NCBI RefSeq assembly: GCF_039596395.1
Contig: NZ_JBCNJT010000004.1
Coordinates: forward strand, 344,088-408,087
DNA from: Fluviicola sp.
GTDB lineage: Bacteria; Bacteroidota; Bacteroidia; Flavobacteriales_D; Crocinitomicaceae
Direction of reading: 5' to 3'
Length of the DNA stretch: 64,000 nucleotides
The notes beneath the pieces were generated by a model, which worked only from the letters and a program-made list of their open reading frames with translations, was not told where the DNA came from and made no database searches. Within the stretch, counting starts at the first letter, position 1; each line of letters opens with the position of its first letter. Of the stretch, positions 9,219 to 17,072 are shown piece by piece. Position numbers and translations under genes: made by a program.

Positions 9219-10256
9219 TCATTGAAAGTGATTCCATCCCTGAGCTCTCAAAGGAATTAACGAATCATTCGTATCGACCAAATAAGTTCCTTCACTCGCA
9301 TCTGTCATATAACCGATAATAGTCATGTGCGGATTTCCTTTAATCTTATCGAAATCACTTTGAGCAACGGTAAACAGCAACTCATAATCCTCGCCTCCAT
9401 TCAACACGCAGGTTGTCGGATCAAGGTTAAAATCAATTGCTGTAGTGGATGTCAATGAATCGATCGGAAGTTTTGCATTGTAAACCATGGCTCCCTTATT
9501 GCTGGCTTTGCAAAGATGCAGGACCTCAGATGCCAGGCCGTCGGAAACATCGATCATGGATGTAGGAACAACATCGAGCTCTTTCAGGTAATTGATCACA
9601 TCCAATCGCGCTTCCGGCTTCAATTGCCGTTGAATGATGTAATCTTTTCCATCCAGGTCGGGCTGAATATCCGGATTTGCTTCGAACACGCTTTTCTCGC
9701 GCTCCAATACCTGCAATCCGACGTAAGCAGCCCCCAAATCTCCGGAGACAACCAACAAATCATTGGTTCCCGCCCCTGCTCTGTAAACGATTTTGGATTT
9801 ATCCACTACCCCGATTGCAGTCACAGAGATTACCAGGCCGGATCTCGAAGAAGTGGTATCACCACCGATCAAATCCACTTTATAATGCTGACAAGCCAGG
9901 CGGATCCCATCGTACAATTCTTCCAGAGCTTCCAACGGAAAGCGGTTTGATACAGCGATTGAAACCGTGATCTGCTCCGGAGTTCCGTTCATTGCTGCGA
10001 TATCCGACAAGTTTACCGCAACGGATTTGTACCCCAAATGCTTGAAAGGAACATACATCAGGTTAAAATGAACTCCTTCAACCAGCATATCGGTTGAGAT
10101 CAAAGTAAACTGCTCTTCGTTTCTTTCCAGTACAGCTGCGTCATCTCCGATTCCAAAAGCAGTAGATTCTCTTGTAATCAAAAAATTCTTCGTCAATAAA
10201 TCAATCGTTCCAAATTCACCCAGGGATTCCAGGTCCGTTCTTTTTTCTTCCGACAT
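9219..10256 (-). CDS. thiL: Thiamine-monophosphate kinase
   Basis: ThiL phosphorylates thiamine monophosphate to thiamine diphosphate with ATP, the last step of cofactor synthesis. The 345-residue protein shows the AIRS/PurM fold signatures: FGIGDDAAVL, STDMLVEGVHF, LIGGDTT, MIDVSDGLASEV and GGEDYELLFT. An upstream in-frame start at 10277 would lie inside the promoter box at 10275-10282, so the ATG at 10256 (MSEEKRTD) is chosen. No other thiamine gene is adjacent. Confidence 0.95.
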   Translation of the reverse strand: MSEEKRTDLESLGEFGTIDLLTKNFLITRESTAFGIGDDAAVLERNEEQFTLISTDMLVEGVHFNLMYVPFKHLGYKSVAVNLSDIAAMNGTPEQITVSIAVSNRFPLEALEELYDGIRLACQHYKVDLIGGDTTSSRSGLVISVTAIGVVDKSKIVYRAGAGTNDLLVVSGDLGAAYVGLQVLEREKSVFEANPDIQPDLDGKDYIIQRQLKPEARLDVINYLKELDVVPTSMIDVSDGLASEVLHLCKASNKGAMVYNAKLPIDSLTSTTAIDFNLDPTTCVLNGGEDYELLFTVAQSDFDKIKGNPHMTIIGYMTDASEGTYLVDTNDSLIPLRAQGWNHFQ

Positions 10257-10274
10257 GTATTCTAATATATAGTA

Positions 10275-10282
10275 CAAAGATA
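10275..10282 (-). promoter_or_regulatory. -7 promoter box of thiL
   Basis: Minus-strand TATCTTTG fits TAnnTTTG and ends 18 nt before the chosen ATG. This placement excludes the longer reading of thiL. Confidence 0.45.
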
Positions 10283-10370
10283 CACTTTACAGAAAAGAAG
10301 CTGTATTTGAATACAAAATCTCCTTATCGAAGCCTGAAAATCGTACTTTTAGGCATCAACTCCATCGATC

Positions 10371-11930
10371 ATGAAGCATTTCGTGTTTTTGCTCCTTCTA
10401 ATAACTTCTTTTGCGGGAAAATCCCAAACCTTTACACGGTCTGAACTTCCGACACCCGTTTCCACTCCCTGGGAACTATTTTACGGCCCGGACTCCATGC
10501 TATGGGTAACCGAAAGCAGCGGAACCGTTTCCAGAATCGACCCGGAAACCGGAAACAAGACCGTAGTTTATGTCGCAATTGATTACTTCGGTGGAAGTCC
10601 GCTGGAAAACTCCGTGCTTTGTCCGGCTCTGGGAATCGGAGGCGGAACATTAGGACTGGCCCTGCACCCTGATTTTAAAACTCCCGGATCTTCCTTTATT
10701 TATTTCATGTATTCTTACAATTCGGGAACATCCGGAAGCCCTGCCACGCGTTTTAAAATCCGCAGGCTTGAATGGGACCCGAACACAGAGCAGGTTGTGG
10801 CTTTCCAGGACATTGTTACGGGAATTTCTACCGGTTACGATCATTTGGGTGGAAGATTACTGGCTATCAAACAGAATACGATCCCTTATTTGTTTGTCAC
10901 AGTAGGCGATCACGGATCCAGCAATACCTCCTGTTACAATCCTCCGACAGACAACCCGAATAATTTTGCCCAGGACCCGGCGGCAGACAACGGAAAAGTT
11001 CACCGCTTCCACATGGACGGAAGCATTCCCACCGACAACCCGATTCCGGGTAACTCCTTTTACACCCGCGGACACCGCAATCCGCAAGGCCTGGTCTACA
11101 ACACCAACCTGGACATTCTTTACGACATTGAACACGGCGACAAGACAGATGACGAGATCAACATCCTGGAAAAGGGAATGAATTACGGCTGGAAAGATGT
11201 GCATGGTTATCACGACGATAACAATTTTCCCGGAGAAGCAGCGTATGTCTCGAATTATGTTCCGCATCCGCAAATTGCGAACGACCATTTGGTAGAACCC
11301 ATTTACTCTATCTGTGCAGTGCCAACTCCTGTTTCGAACGTCGGATCCAGTTGGTGCACCGTTGCACCTTCGGACGGTATTTACTACAAAAGCACCTCGA
11401 TCCCGCAATGGACGAACAGCATTTTGCTGGTGACTTTAAAGAAGGGCGACAACACCGATATGGAACTGTACCAATTCAAATTAAATGCCCAGGGAACGAT
11501 TGCCGCTTCAACCTCTCAGAACCCGAATCCTCAAAAATATTTTGCCGAAGATCAGGAATTAAATGGACGGTTACGCGATATTGCCGTTTCTCCCGACGGG
11601 AAGAAAATTTACCTGGTCAATAACGGAGGAGCAAGCTCGGCAACAGACAAAATCACGGTTTATACCTACGTAGAGCCGCCGGTTGTTCCGTATCCGAATA
11701 TTGGTTTAAAGATCGCTCCGAATCCTTCATCGGGAACGGTACAGTTGGAACTCCCGGAAAACAAGCCATACACGCTCCAAATCTTTGATTACCGGGGAGC
11801 AAAACTGAAAGAGATCAGAGACGAAGCCCTATTTATGAACCTGGATTTATCGTATTTATCGTCGGGGCTGTATTGGTTTCAGTATGAGTCGGAGAGTATG
11901 AAACGCATCCAGAATTTTGTGAAGGAGTAA
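10371..11930 (+). CDS. Secreted glucose/sorbosone dehydrogenase-like protein with T9SS sorting domain
   Basis: The 519-residue precursor has a signal peptide (cleavage near GKSQ) and a six-bladed PQQ-type sugar dehydrogenase fold (about 25-430). Supporting motifs are TPWELFYGPDSMLWVTE, LGLALHPDF, GGRLLAI, YTRGHRNPQGLVY, DEINILEKGMNYGW and an SPDGKKIY blade. The last 75 residues (APNPSSGTVQLEL to RIQNFVKE) form a type A T9SS C-terminal sorting domain, so the protein is exported across the outer membrane and perhaps anchored there. Several conserved glucose dehydrogenase residues appear kept (H in LGGRL context, RGHRNPQG), but the substrate is unknown. Confidence 0.88.
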   Translation: MKHFVFLLLLITSFAGKSQTFTRSELPTPVSTPWELFYGPDSMLWVTESSGTVSRIDPETGNKTVVYVAIDYFGGSPLENSVLCPALGIGGGTLGLALHPDFKTPGSSFIYFMYSYNSGTSGSPATRFKIRRLEWDPNTEQVVAFQDIVTGISTGYDHLGGRLLAIKQNTIPYLFVTVGDHGSSNTSCYNPPTDNPNNFAQDPAADNGKVHRFHMDGSIPTDNPIPGNSFYTRGHRNPQGLVYNTNLDILYDIEHGDKTDDEINILEKGMNYGWKDVHGYHDDNNFPGEAAYVSNYVPHPQIANDHLVEPIYSICAVPTPVSNVGSSWCTVAPSDGIYYKSTSIPQWTNSILLVTLKKGDNTDMELYQFKLNAQGTIAASTSQNPNPQKYFAEDQELNGRLRDIAVSPDGKKIYLVNNGGASSATDKITVYTYVEPPVVPYPNIGLKIAPNPSSGTVQLELPENKPYTLQIFDYRGAKLKEIRDEALFMNLDLSYLSSGLYWFQYESESMKRIQNFVKE

Positions 11931-11972
11931 ATCAGGTATCATTTCTCCAACGGGAAGCAGGTATAATAGAAT

Positions 11973-11999
11973 CTCTATCTTCGATAGAGCAATTTTATT
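11973..11999 (+). terminator. Weak terminator candidate
   Basis: CTCTATC and GATAGAG pair around TTC, followed by CAATTTTATTT. This is the only terminator-like signal after the sugar dehydrogenase gene. Confidence 0.4.
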
Positions 12000-12000
12000 T

Positions 12001-12083
12001 CAACCACATAGTTCACAATAGAGCACATAGTTTTTTAAATTAATTATACATTAACTATGTGATCTATGGCTCTATGTGGTTGC
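12001..12083. repeat. Inverted short-word array (CACATAG type)
   Basis: CAACCACATAG at 12001 is the exact reverse complement of the right end at 12073-12083. Between them CACATAG-like words recur on the left arm and CTATGTG-like words on the right arm around an AT-rich centre. No flanking target-site duplication was seen. Confidence 0.6.
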
Positions 12084-12121
12084 ATTATGTATGGATGTTT
12101 CTATTAGTGACCGGAATAAAA

Positions 12122-12150
12122 AAGCTTCATCCAATTCCTGAATGAAGCTT
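12122..12150 (-). terminator. Hairpin terminator candidate, minus strand
   Basis: AAGCTTCAT (12122-12130) pairs perfectly with ATGAAGCTT (12142-12150); on the minus strand a T-run follows. It could terminate read-through from the zinc-ribbon gene. Confidence 0.5.
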
Positions 12151-12283
12151 AGTATATAGAGAGATCAGAATTGACTTCTGATTCGTTGTGCCTTTCTGTT
12201 ATCTCTAAAATAGGAAGAAAAAAAAACGGAAAAAGTTAAGGAATTACAAAAATTCAATGCTGGTTATCGGGATGAAAAATAAG

Positions 12284-12353
12284 AAAGCCCGGCATATCGA
12301 ACAGGCTGCGCCTATGCTACGCGCGATGCGTAGACACTCAATGACCGGGCTTT
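12284..12353 (-). terminator. Structured terminator downstream of the zinc-ribbon gene
   Basis: AAAGCCCGG (12284-12292) and CCGGGCTTT (12345-12353) form a 9-bp closing stem. The 52-base interior folds into two further small hairpins (AGGCTGCGCCT; CTACGC with GCGTAG), giving a three-way junction rather than a simple loop. A T-rich tract follows on the minus strand. Confidence 0.55.
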
Positions 12354-12374
12354 TATTCATTTCTTTACTACCAA

Positions 12375-12503
12375 TTAATGAACCGGCGGTGGCTGATTGG
12401 TCGGACAAGTCGGATTGGGGCATTGCGCGTGCCCTTCCTGCAACGGCGTTCCGCACGCCGGACAAAACTTCTGCTCTTTAGCCAGATAAAACTGCTTTTT
12501 CAT
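12375..12503 (-). CDS. 42-residue zinc-ribbon protein
   Basis: The short frame encodes MKKQFYLAKEQKF, then a CPACG knuckle (Cys14, Cys17), a linker with His25, and a second cysteine pair (Cys28, Cys33 in CPNPTC), ending in a proline-rich tail. Two cysteine pairs spaced by ten residues suggest a structural zinc site, as in small double-zinc-ribbon proteins. The purine-rich ACGAGGGG just before the ATG is a better Shine-Dalgarno-like stretch than most genes here have. A structured terminator follows. The role is unknown, and a longer plus-strand frame over this spot shows no features. Confidence 0.6.
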   Translation of the reverse strand: MKKQFYLAKEQKFCPACGTPLQEGHAQCPNPTCPTNQPPPVH

Positions 12504-12820
12504 ACCCCTCGTTTTTGATTTCAAGGTTAAGATAAGGGAAAAAGAAGTGGCTAGACGTTAAAGAATTAGAAAAGAGAATAGAAACAAAATGAGAAGACAG
12601 ACCAACCTTCTATTTAACCTGATTATTTTTTATTCGATCAAATTAGAAATTCACCAGGAAATACCAAATTACGTTATAAAATCGGCTTTTCTTAATTTCT
12701 TCCCCCCTTAATACCTCTTTAAAAGAGAAACGAGAAATGATGTCATCATTCTCATTCTCAATTCTCGCTCTGCAAAAAGAAAATAGCACATCGGAATGAG
12801 AAACAGAACGAGAATGAGGA
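12504..12820. other. Intergenic region with GAATGAGAA-type inverted words
   Basis: No gene was found. From 12733 the words GAGAATGA and TCATTCTC recur in both orientations (GAGAAATGATG facing CATCATTCTC; ATTCTCATTCTC facing GAGAATGAG), so this spacer holds an inverted short-word array like others in the window. Confidence 0.5.
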
Positions 12821-12864
12821 AAAAGAAAAGAGCATCCAATTACTTTGAATGCTCTTTTCTTTTT
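12821..12864. terminator. Terminator of the left tRNA-Gln copy
   Basis: A 15-bp perfect stem (12821-12835 with 12849-12863, AAAGAGCAT/ATGCTCTTT core) encloses 13 bases, with A/T tracts on both sides. It lies just downstream of the tRNA 3' end and is probably the original chromosomal terminator. Confidence 0.8.
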
Positions 12865-12938
12865 GTTGACCCACTAGGGCTCGAACCTAGACTCTTCTGA
12901 ACCAAAATCAGACGTGTTGCCAGTTACACCATGGGTCA
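12864..12938. repeat. Left 75-bp direct repeat (att) containing tRNA-Gln
   Basis: Identical to 18386-18460 over all 75 positions; flanks diverge at once (TTT versus CCC on the left, G versus A on the right). It covers the full tRNA plus three bases past its 3' end. Confidence 0.9.
12867..12938 (-). tRNA. tRNA-Gln (anticodon UUG), left copy
   Basis: The minus-strand 72-mer folds into a cloverleaf: acceptor TGACCCA/TGGGTCA, D arm GTGT/ACAC, anticodon arm TCTGA-TTTTGGT-TCAGA with anticodon TTG, and T arm CTAGG-TTCGAGC-CCTAG. CCA is not encoded. Only a weak -7-like box (TAGATTGG) precedes this copy on the element side, while its downstream terminator is strong. It is probably the copy carried in by the element. 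Confidence 0.93.
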
Positions 12939-13085
12939 GTTTTCCAATCTAACCAACAAAAAGCCACAAAAGAGCCCTTCTCCGACACTTTCATCCTGCG
13001 GCAATAGTTCTGTGTCATTTGGGAAAAAGTGTACCCATAATCGTCCCCAGTTGTCCCTGCGAAAAGACCAACAAAATCAAGTATT

Positions 13086-14312
13086 ATGAAGGTCACTATC
13101 AGACAGAAATCAGGCATGCTGTACTTGTATGCAGACATCACCGTTTCCAAATTGCGCGTAAAAGGCACATTGGGAATCACTATCAAAGAAGGCAGGTTCA
13201 ACCCGAAGACACAAACCGTACAGGGTACATCGGACGCACCGGAAACCAACATTCTCATCAACAATTTCAAATCCGAGATATTGGCGAAGGTTCGCACGTT
13301 GCAAAAGGACGGAGCATTAACCAAAGACAATCTCACGGACGCGGTGAAGGAAATACGAACCCGTTTGACCGACCCCGAGTTTTCTAATGAGAACGAGCAG
13401 AGACTAACAACCTACGTCCGCAAGTACATCGACCGTGTGAAAGAGTTGCGAAAGGAAAGCACCATCAAACAATTCTACTGCTCGCTAAACAAGATTGAGG
13501 AGTACGAGCGGTTGAAGAAGGTAAAGCTGACATTCGACAAGATTGACCATGCATTTTACAACTCCCTGATGACGTACGGAATGAAAGAACTTAATCTCTC
13601 TACCAACTCATTAGGAAACATCGTCAAGAACCTGAAAACTTGGATGAATGCCGCGTACGAAGACAGTTTGCATACCAACATGATCTTCACTAGCAGGTCG
13701 TTCAAGAAACCGGCAGAGGAAGCGGATACCATTTACCTGAACGAATCCGAACTACGAACCATTCGTAACACGATCATGCCAAACAAACACCTGGACAATG
13801 TGCGGGACTTATTTCTACTTGCTTGCTACACGGGGGTACGTTCACAGGATTACTCCAAGCTATCCAAAGAGTATCTTATCAACGATGGTACAATGTTCAA
13901 GGTACGGGCGGAAAAGACAGATCAGGAGGTAATTATCCCGTTGCACCCTGAAGCAAAAAGAGTGCTTGACAAATATGATGGTCAGCCACGGGTAATGTCG
14001 AACCAGAAGTTCAACGAATACATCAAGGAAGTGTGCAGGATTGCCGGACTGGATGAACCCATAACAACCACCAGAACCATCGGAGGTAAAAAGGTTCGGA
14101 CGACAAAGGCAAAATGCGAATGGGTTTCTTCACATTGCGCCCGCAGAAGTTTCGCTACTAACGCTTACAAGGCAGGAGTTCCGACTTTGGCGATCATGGC
14201 GATTACAGGACACACTACGGAGAAGGTATTTTTAAAGTATGTGCGGGTAACGAAGGAGGAACACGCGGGAATGATGAGCGGACACCAGTTCTTTAAGCAA
14301 AGTGTCGCCTAA
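13086..14312 (+). CDS. Tyrosine recombinase (integrase)
   Basis: This 408-residue site-specific recombinase has an N-terminal arm-binding region (about 1-100), a SAM-like core-binding domain (about 105-205) and a catalytic domain (about 218-400). The catalytic set is visible: R252 (TGVRSQD), K277 (RAEKTDQ), H350 and R353 (SSHCARRS), H376 (TGHTT) and the nucleophile Y385 (FLKYVRV). It is the gene nearest the left att repeat and reads into the element. The most likely role is integration into and excision from tRNA-Gln. It overlaps the convergent XRE gene by 4 bp. Confidence 0.93.
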   Translation: MKVTIRQKSGMLYLYADITVSKLRVKGTLGITIKEGRFNPKTQTVQGTSDAPETNILINNFKSEILAKVRTLQKDGALTKDNLTDAVKEIRTRLTDPEFSNENEQRLTTYVRKYIDRVKELRKESTIKQFYCSLNKIEEYERLKKVKLTFDKIDHAFYNSLMTYGMKELNLSTNSLGNIVKNLKTWMNAAYEDSLHTNMIFTSRSFKKPAEEADTIYLNESELRTIRNTIMPNKHLDNVRDLFLLACYTGVRSQDYSKLSKEYLINDGTMFKVRAEKTDQEVIIPLHPEAKRVLDKYDGQPRVMSNQKFNEYIKEVCRIAGLDEPITTTRTIGGKKVRTTKAKCEWVSSHCARRSFATNAYKAGVPTLAIMAITGHTTEKVFLKYVRVTKEEHAGMMSGHQFFKQSVA

Positions 14313-14533
14313 CGAAATCCGTTAAGGTCAACACCAAAGTAGTCAGCCAATTTACAAAGAGTGGTAAATGAAATATCACGCTTTCCCTGTTCTATCCGCG
14401 CCACATGAATTCCGGTGTCGTTGTACACGTCTTCTTGGGTTACTCCCTTCTTGTTTCTCAATTCTTTAAGCCGTTTTGCTATGGTCAGCAATAATTCTCC
14501 GTTCTCCATGACCGAAAAGTCAGGACGATGCAT
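14309..14533 (-). CDS. XRE-family HTH regulator
   Basis: The 74-residue protein is essentially one Cro/C1-type helix-turn-helix domain: IAKRLKELRNKKGVTQEDV, then YNDTGIHVARIEQGKRDIS, then FTTLCKLADYFGVDL. Small regulators of this type repress element promoters in phages and integrative elements. A palindrome CATTAC-TTTT-GTAATG covers its ATG start, suggesting autoregulation. An internal ATG at 14509 is an alternative start. It converges with the integrase and diverges from the lipoprotein gene, so it may control both the cargo and itself. Confidence 0.88.
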   Translation of the reverse strand: MHRPDFSVMENGELLLTIAKRLKELRNKKGVTQEDVYNDTGIHVARIEQGKRDISFTTLCKLADYFGVDLNGFR

Positions 14534-14546
14534 TACTTTTGTAATG
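14531..14546. promoter_or_regulatory. Candidate operator palindrome at the XRE start
   Basis: CATTAC and GTAATG flank TTTT in a perfect 6+4+6 dyad. It overlaps the XRE start codon and lies in the divergent region before the lipoprotein gene, where a repressor could act on both. Confidence 0.4.
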
Positions 14547-14592
14547 ACCGAACGGTAAGTATTTAATTTTTACAAATCTTAATTCACTAATT

Positions 14593-15072
14593 ATGAAAAG
14601 AATACCACTTATGCTCTTCTGTGTTTCTATCGCAGTTGTATCCTGCAAAAAGGAAAAGTCCGAACCTACAAACCCTCCACCACCTACAACAGTTGATGAG
14701 CCAGGAGAATGGGGTGTTCAAATGATAGGCACATGGTCTCTGGACAGTATTAGATTCTATGGTGACCATTCACCCGAATCATACGTGAATACTACCTATT
14801 ATCCCAATAGTCACATAACTATTGAGTTTAAATCTATAGACACCTACGGAAATAGGAATGTTTACAGGGAAACAGGCGTCATTTCAGGGGAATCAATAGA
14901 CAGATATTTTTCTCTGCATGAGTCGCTCGGTTGGTTCAATTATTCAACTGATGTTGGCATTATCACAGAACCAAATACTACTTATAAGGTCGTTGGAATA
15001 AGTCCGAATGAAATGGTTACGGAGGTTTACGCCCCTAATTTAAACCGTTGGGTTCGTTATTATAGTCGATAA
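14593..15072 (+). CDS. Element-encoded lipoprotein
   Basis: I do not recognise this 159-residue protein. It starts with a lipoprotein signal (lipobox VVSC, Cys18), a charged linker and a proline run (PTNPPPPTT). The mature part opens with MIGTWSLDSIRFYGD, similar in pattern to the start of lipocalin-like domains (GTWxLxSI), and continues as alternating polar/aromatic strands. A surface-exposed beta-barrel lipoprotein is plausible but unproved. It could be an exclusion or immunity-type surface protein; nothing in the sequence proves that. Confidence 0.7.
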   Translation: MKRIPLMLFCVSIAVVSCKKEKSEPTNPPPPTTVDEPGEWGVQMIGTWSLDSIRFYGDHSPESYVNTTYYPNSHITIEFKSIDTYGNRNVYRETGVISGESIDRYFSLHESLGWFNYSTDVGIITEPNTTYKVVGISPNEMVTEVYAPNLNRWVRYYSR

Positions 15073-15075
15073 GCC

Positions 15076-15249
15076 ATGATATTTCTTTGCGGAATACTCG
15101 GTTACTTTGGTGGTGAGTTTATCATTGGTGGGATTTTGTACGCGGTGTTCGGGAAAGGTGATGCCAATTCGCCACAAAACAAACTGTACGGATGGATGGG
15201 GAAAATTGCGGGTGTCATACTCGCAGTTTACCTGTTCAAAAACCTCTGA
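15076..15249 (+). CDS. 57-residue two-helix membrane peptide
   Basis: The frame starts 3 nt after the lipoprotein stop and encodes two hydrophobic segments (MIFLCGILGYFGGEFIIGG and WMGKIAGVILAVYLFKNL) joined by a polar loop (GKGDANSPQNKLYG). The glycine-zipper-like first helix and small size suggest an integral inner-membrane protein. Tight spacing to the lipoprotein gene supports co-expression. Function unknown. Confidence 0.5.
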   Translation: MIFLCGILGYFGGEFIIGGILYAVFGKGDANSPQNKLYGWMGKIAGVILAVYLFKNL

Positions 15250-15290
15250 AAACGTTTGAAAATCCCAAAACCACTCTATAAAATTGTGGT

Positions 15291-15572
15291 ATGGAGAGAG
15301 ATCGAATTATAGCTTTGATAGCGGAGGACATAAAGCACAATCAATTATTGAGCGGGTTGAACAGTATCGGGTTAACGGAAAACGACAGGTACACCCTTTC
15401 ACTGGACTTAGTAATCGCCGAAATGATGGGCTACAAACACGGAATGATACCGGACAACTGGCTGGACGTTTACCACGATTCCATGCTTACCTATCCGATC
15501 AACCTGACAGCAAAGGAGATTCGCAATCGTGCGGTAGTTCTGTACAATGAGTTGTTGGAAGTCCGCCCCTAA
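15291..15572 (+). CDS. Hypothetical protein, 93 residues
   Basis: I do not recognise this protein. It is predicted to be cytosolic and mostly helical (MERDRIIALIAEDIKHNQLL), with a short motif MMGYKHGMIPDNWLDVYHD and a helical end (AKEIRNRAVVLYNELLEV). No catalytic signature or membrane segment is visible. It follows the 57-residue gene by 41 nt on the same strand. A second overlapping frame starting a few bases earlier lacks any protein-like character. Confidence 0.55.
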   Translation: MERDRIIALIAEDIKHNQLLSGLNSIGLTENDRYTLSLDLVIAEMMGYKHGMIPDNWLDVYHDSMLTYPINLTAKEIRNRAVVLYNELLEVRP

Positions 15573-15836
15573 GATTCAGCACACAGAGTTTGTACCACCC
15601 GAAATCTTGCCCTTTTGTAGCGTTTTGCCAATGGGTCGAAACTGCAATCCTTTAAATTCAATAATAAGTAAGACCCTTCGCCTTGAAGAAAATACCCAAT
15701 GGCCCTTGGTCAATCCAAATACTGTGTTTTTCTTTGTAAGATAGCAACGGCTATAAAACACAAAAGGCAAAGTGAGTTCTGTCACAATGCCCTTAGATTT
15801 CGACTAAAATGAAAAAATTAATCATTCATCGCACAG
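15573..15836. other. Unexplained spacer inside the element
   Basis: About 264 bases hold open frames of 65 and 69 codons on opposite strands, neither convincing. A short dyad (ATAGC-AACG-GCTAT near 15743-15756) is present. A 30-codon frame from an ATG at 15809 overlaps the next gene in another frame. Confidence 0.35.
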
Positions 15837-16898
15837 ATGGAGCAAATTATTTTTTCATTTATGAAAAATCGCAAAAACGAGGAAAACCCTCAAGTAATTA
15901 AGGCGAATGCGTCTGACATCAAGAAGCGAATCAACGCAAACTGTACCAAAACCCCACTGAAACTCGACTTTAAGCGCACAGGAGTAAGTCCAACAACCAA
16001 CACAAGATCTGTCGAGTTGGACTACTACAACAGACCAATATCCTCAACTACATGGTCCTACAACCAGCAAAAAAGTGAATTTACTTATCAAGTAATTCAC
16101 ACAAAGTCCTACTACATAGTTGAGGGGAAAAGACTTGGAATTACTGACGCAGAAATCTTTAAAACATTCACTAAACTGGTCTACTCACTTCAGGAAATCA
16201 ACGAATTCACACATCGCACAGAGTTTGACAAGTACCTATTCGATTGTTATCTGGAAGTGTTGGAGGAAGAAGAAGCTGAACGTATCAGCTATCACAATGC
16301 ATCACTATTGGACAAGGTGAAGATGAGCAACTCAACGCCGAGGCTTATTTTGCAATCACTAGAAGAAGTAGCTAAAAGGATAAAAACCAAGGATTCAGAA
16401 CTTCGAGAACTAGATAGGGAGTTGAAGAACAGACAAATCACTGGAGCCAATTTTGATCTGTTGCGTGACCCTATAGATTCCTCACTCAATGGATTGCGCA
16501 AGGAGCAGGCCAATTTACTTGCAAAATACAAACGAATGGTTGAAACCACTAAGTACCGCAGACGTCACTTTCTGAAAATGGCTTTCAAGACTACAAAACG
16601 ATCATTGGGTCATACTTCTTACAAACCAGTAGAATGTGGAACAATCTCACTATGTAAGTTTTACATTGAGGAATACTGTAGCTGGTTCAATCGAACTTTC
16701 AAAGCTGAAATTGCCGAGGCCCGTAAATTGGAAAAGTCAGCGAAAAGTAAGCAAAAACGTTTGGCGAACAAGGAGCCTGACCCACGTTTGGAAGTATTAA
16801 GACCATTTTTGAATAGTGGGTTGTCTAAACAACGTATAGCTGACCAAACAGGAATACCGACGTCAACTGTACGACGGTTGATGGAAAAGCTAGCCTAA
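15837..16898 (+). CDS. 353-residue protein with C-terminal helix-turn-helix
   Basis: I do not recognise this protein. The middle (about 165-240) is a long charged helical or coiled-coil stretch (EEVAKRIKTKDSELRELDREL). A basic region follows, and the last 33 residues form a resolvase/recombinase-style helix-turn-helix (LRPFLNSGLSKQRIADQTGIPTSTVRRLMEKLA in two helices: QRIADQTGI and TSTVRRLMEK). It is likely a DNA-binding protein. Directly downstream lies a spacer with two long inverted repeats, a possible binding or replication site. Start choice is uncertain: the first ATG is at 15837, another at 15861. A replication or partition role is only a guess. Confidence 0.65.
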   Translation: MEQIIFSFMKNRKNEENPQVIKANASDIKKRINANCTKTPLKLDFKRTGVSPTTNTRSVELDYYNRPISSTTWSYNQQKSEFTYQVIHTKSYYIVEGKRLGITDAEIFKTFTKLVYSLQEINEFTHRTEFDKYLFDCYLEVLEEEEAERISYHNASLLDKVKMSNSTPRLILQSLEEVAKRIKTKDSELRELDRELKNRQITGANFDLLRDPIDSSLNGLRKEQANLLAKYKRMVETTKYRRRHFLKMAFKTTKRSLGHTSYKPVECGTISLCKFYIEEYCSWFNRTFKAEIAEARKLEKSAKSKQKRLANKEPDPRLEVLRPFLNSGLSKQRIADQTGIPTSTVRRLMEKLA

Positions 16899-16906
16899 AT
16901 CTACTG

Positions 16907-17072
16907 AGAAGTTGAACCAAAAAATGCTCTGATTTTCTACCTGTACCATATTATATAGGTGAAATTTTAGTTCAAATTTTGGTTCAACTTCTAATTCTCC
17001 CAACCTCCGTCCGTTCCTATAATCTTCCACCATTCTGAATTTGTTAGGGAACTACGACTACGGTTGGGAGAA
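16907..17072. repeat. Pair of inverted repeats in the element spacer
   Basis: AGAAGTTGAACCAAAA (16907-16922) is the exact reverse complement of 16977-16992. TTCTCCCAACC (16995-17005) is the exact reverse complement of GGTTGGGAGAA (17062-17072). The two dyads lie side by side just after the HTH gene and could be binding sites, an origin or a transfer site. Confidence 0.6.

Noticed and set aside
12244..12481. Open frames of 73-74 codons on both strands over the zinc-ribbon region
   Set aside because: They cross the structured terminator, have no motif, and the 42-residue minus-strand frame explains the area better.
12908..13336. 142-codon minus-strand frame over tRNA-Gln and the start of the integrase
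   Set aside because: It overlaps the tRNA and the well-supported integrase coding frame.
15547..15785. 65-codon plus-strand and 69-codon minus-strand frames
   Set aside because: No start signal or protein-like pattern; reported only as unexplained spacer.
15809..15901. 30-codon ATG frame overlapping the start of the 353-residue gene
   Set aside because: Too short to support as a gene; mentioned only as a possible leader.
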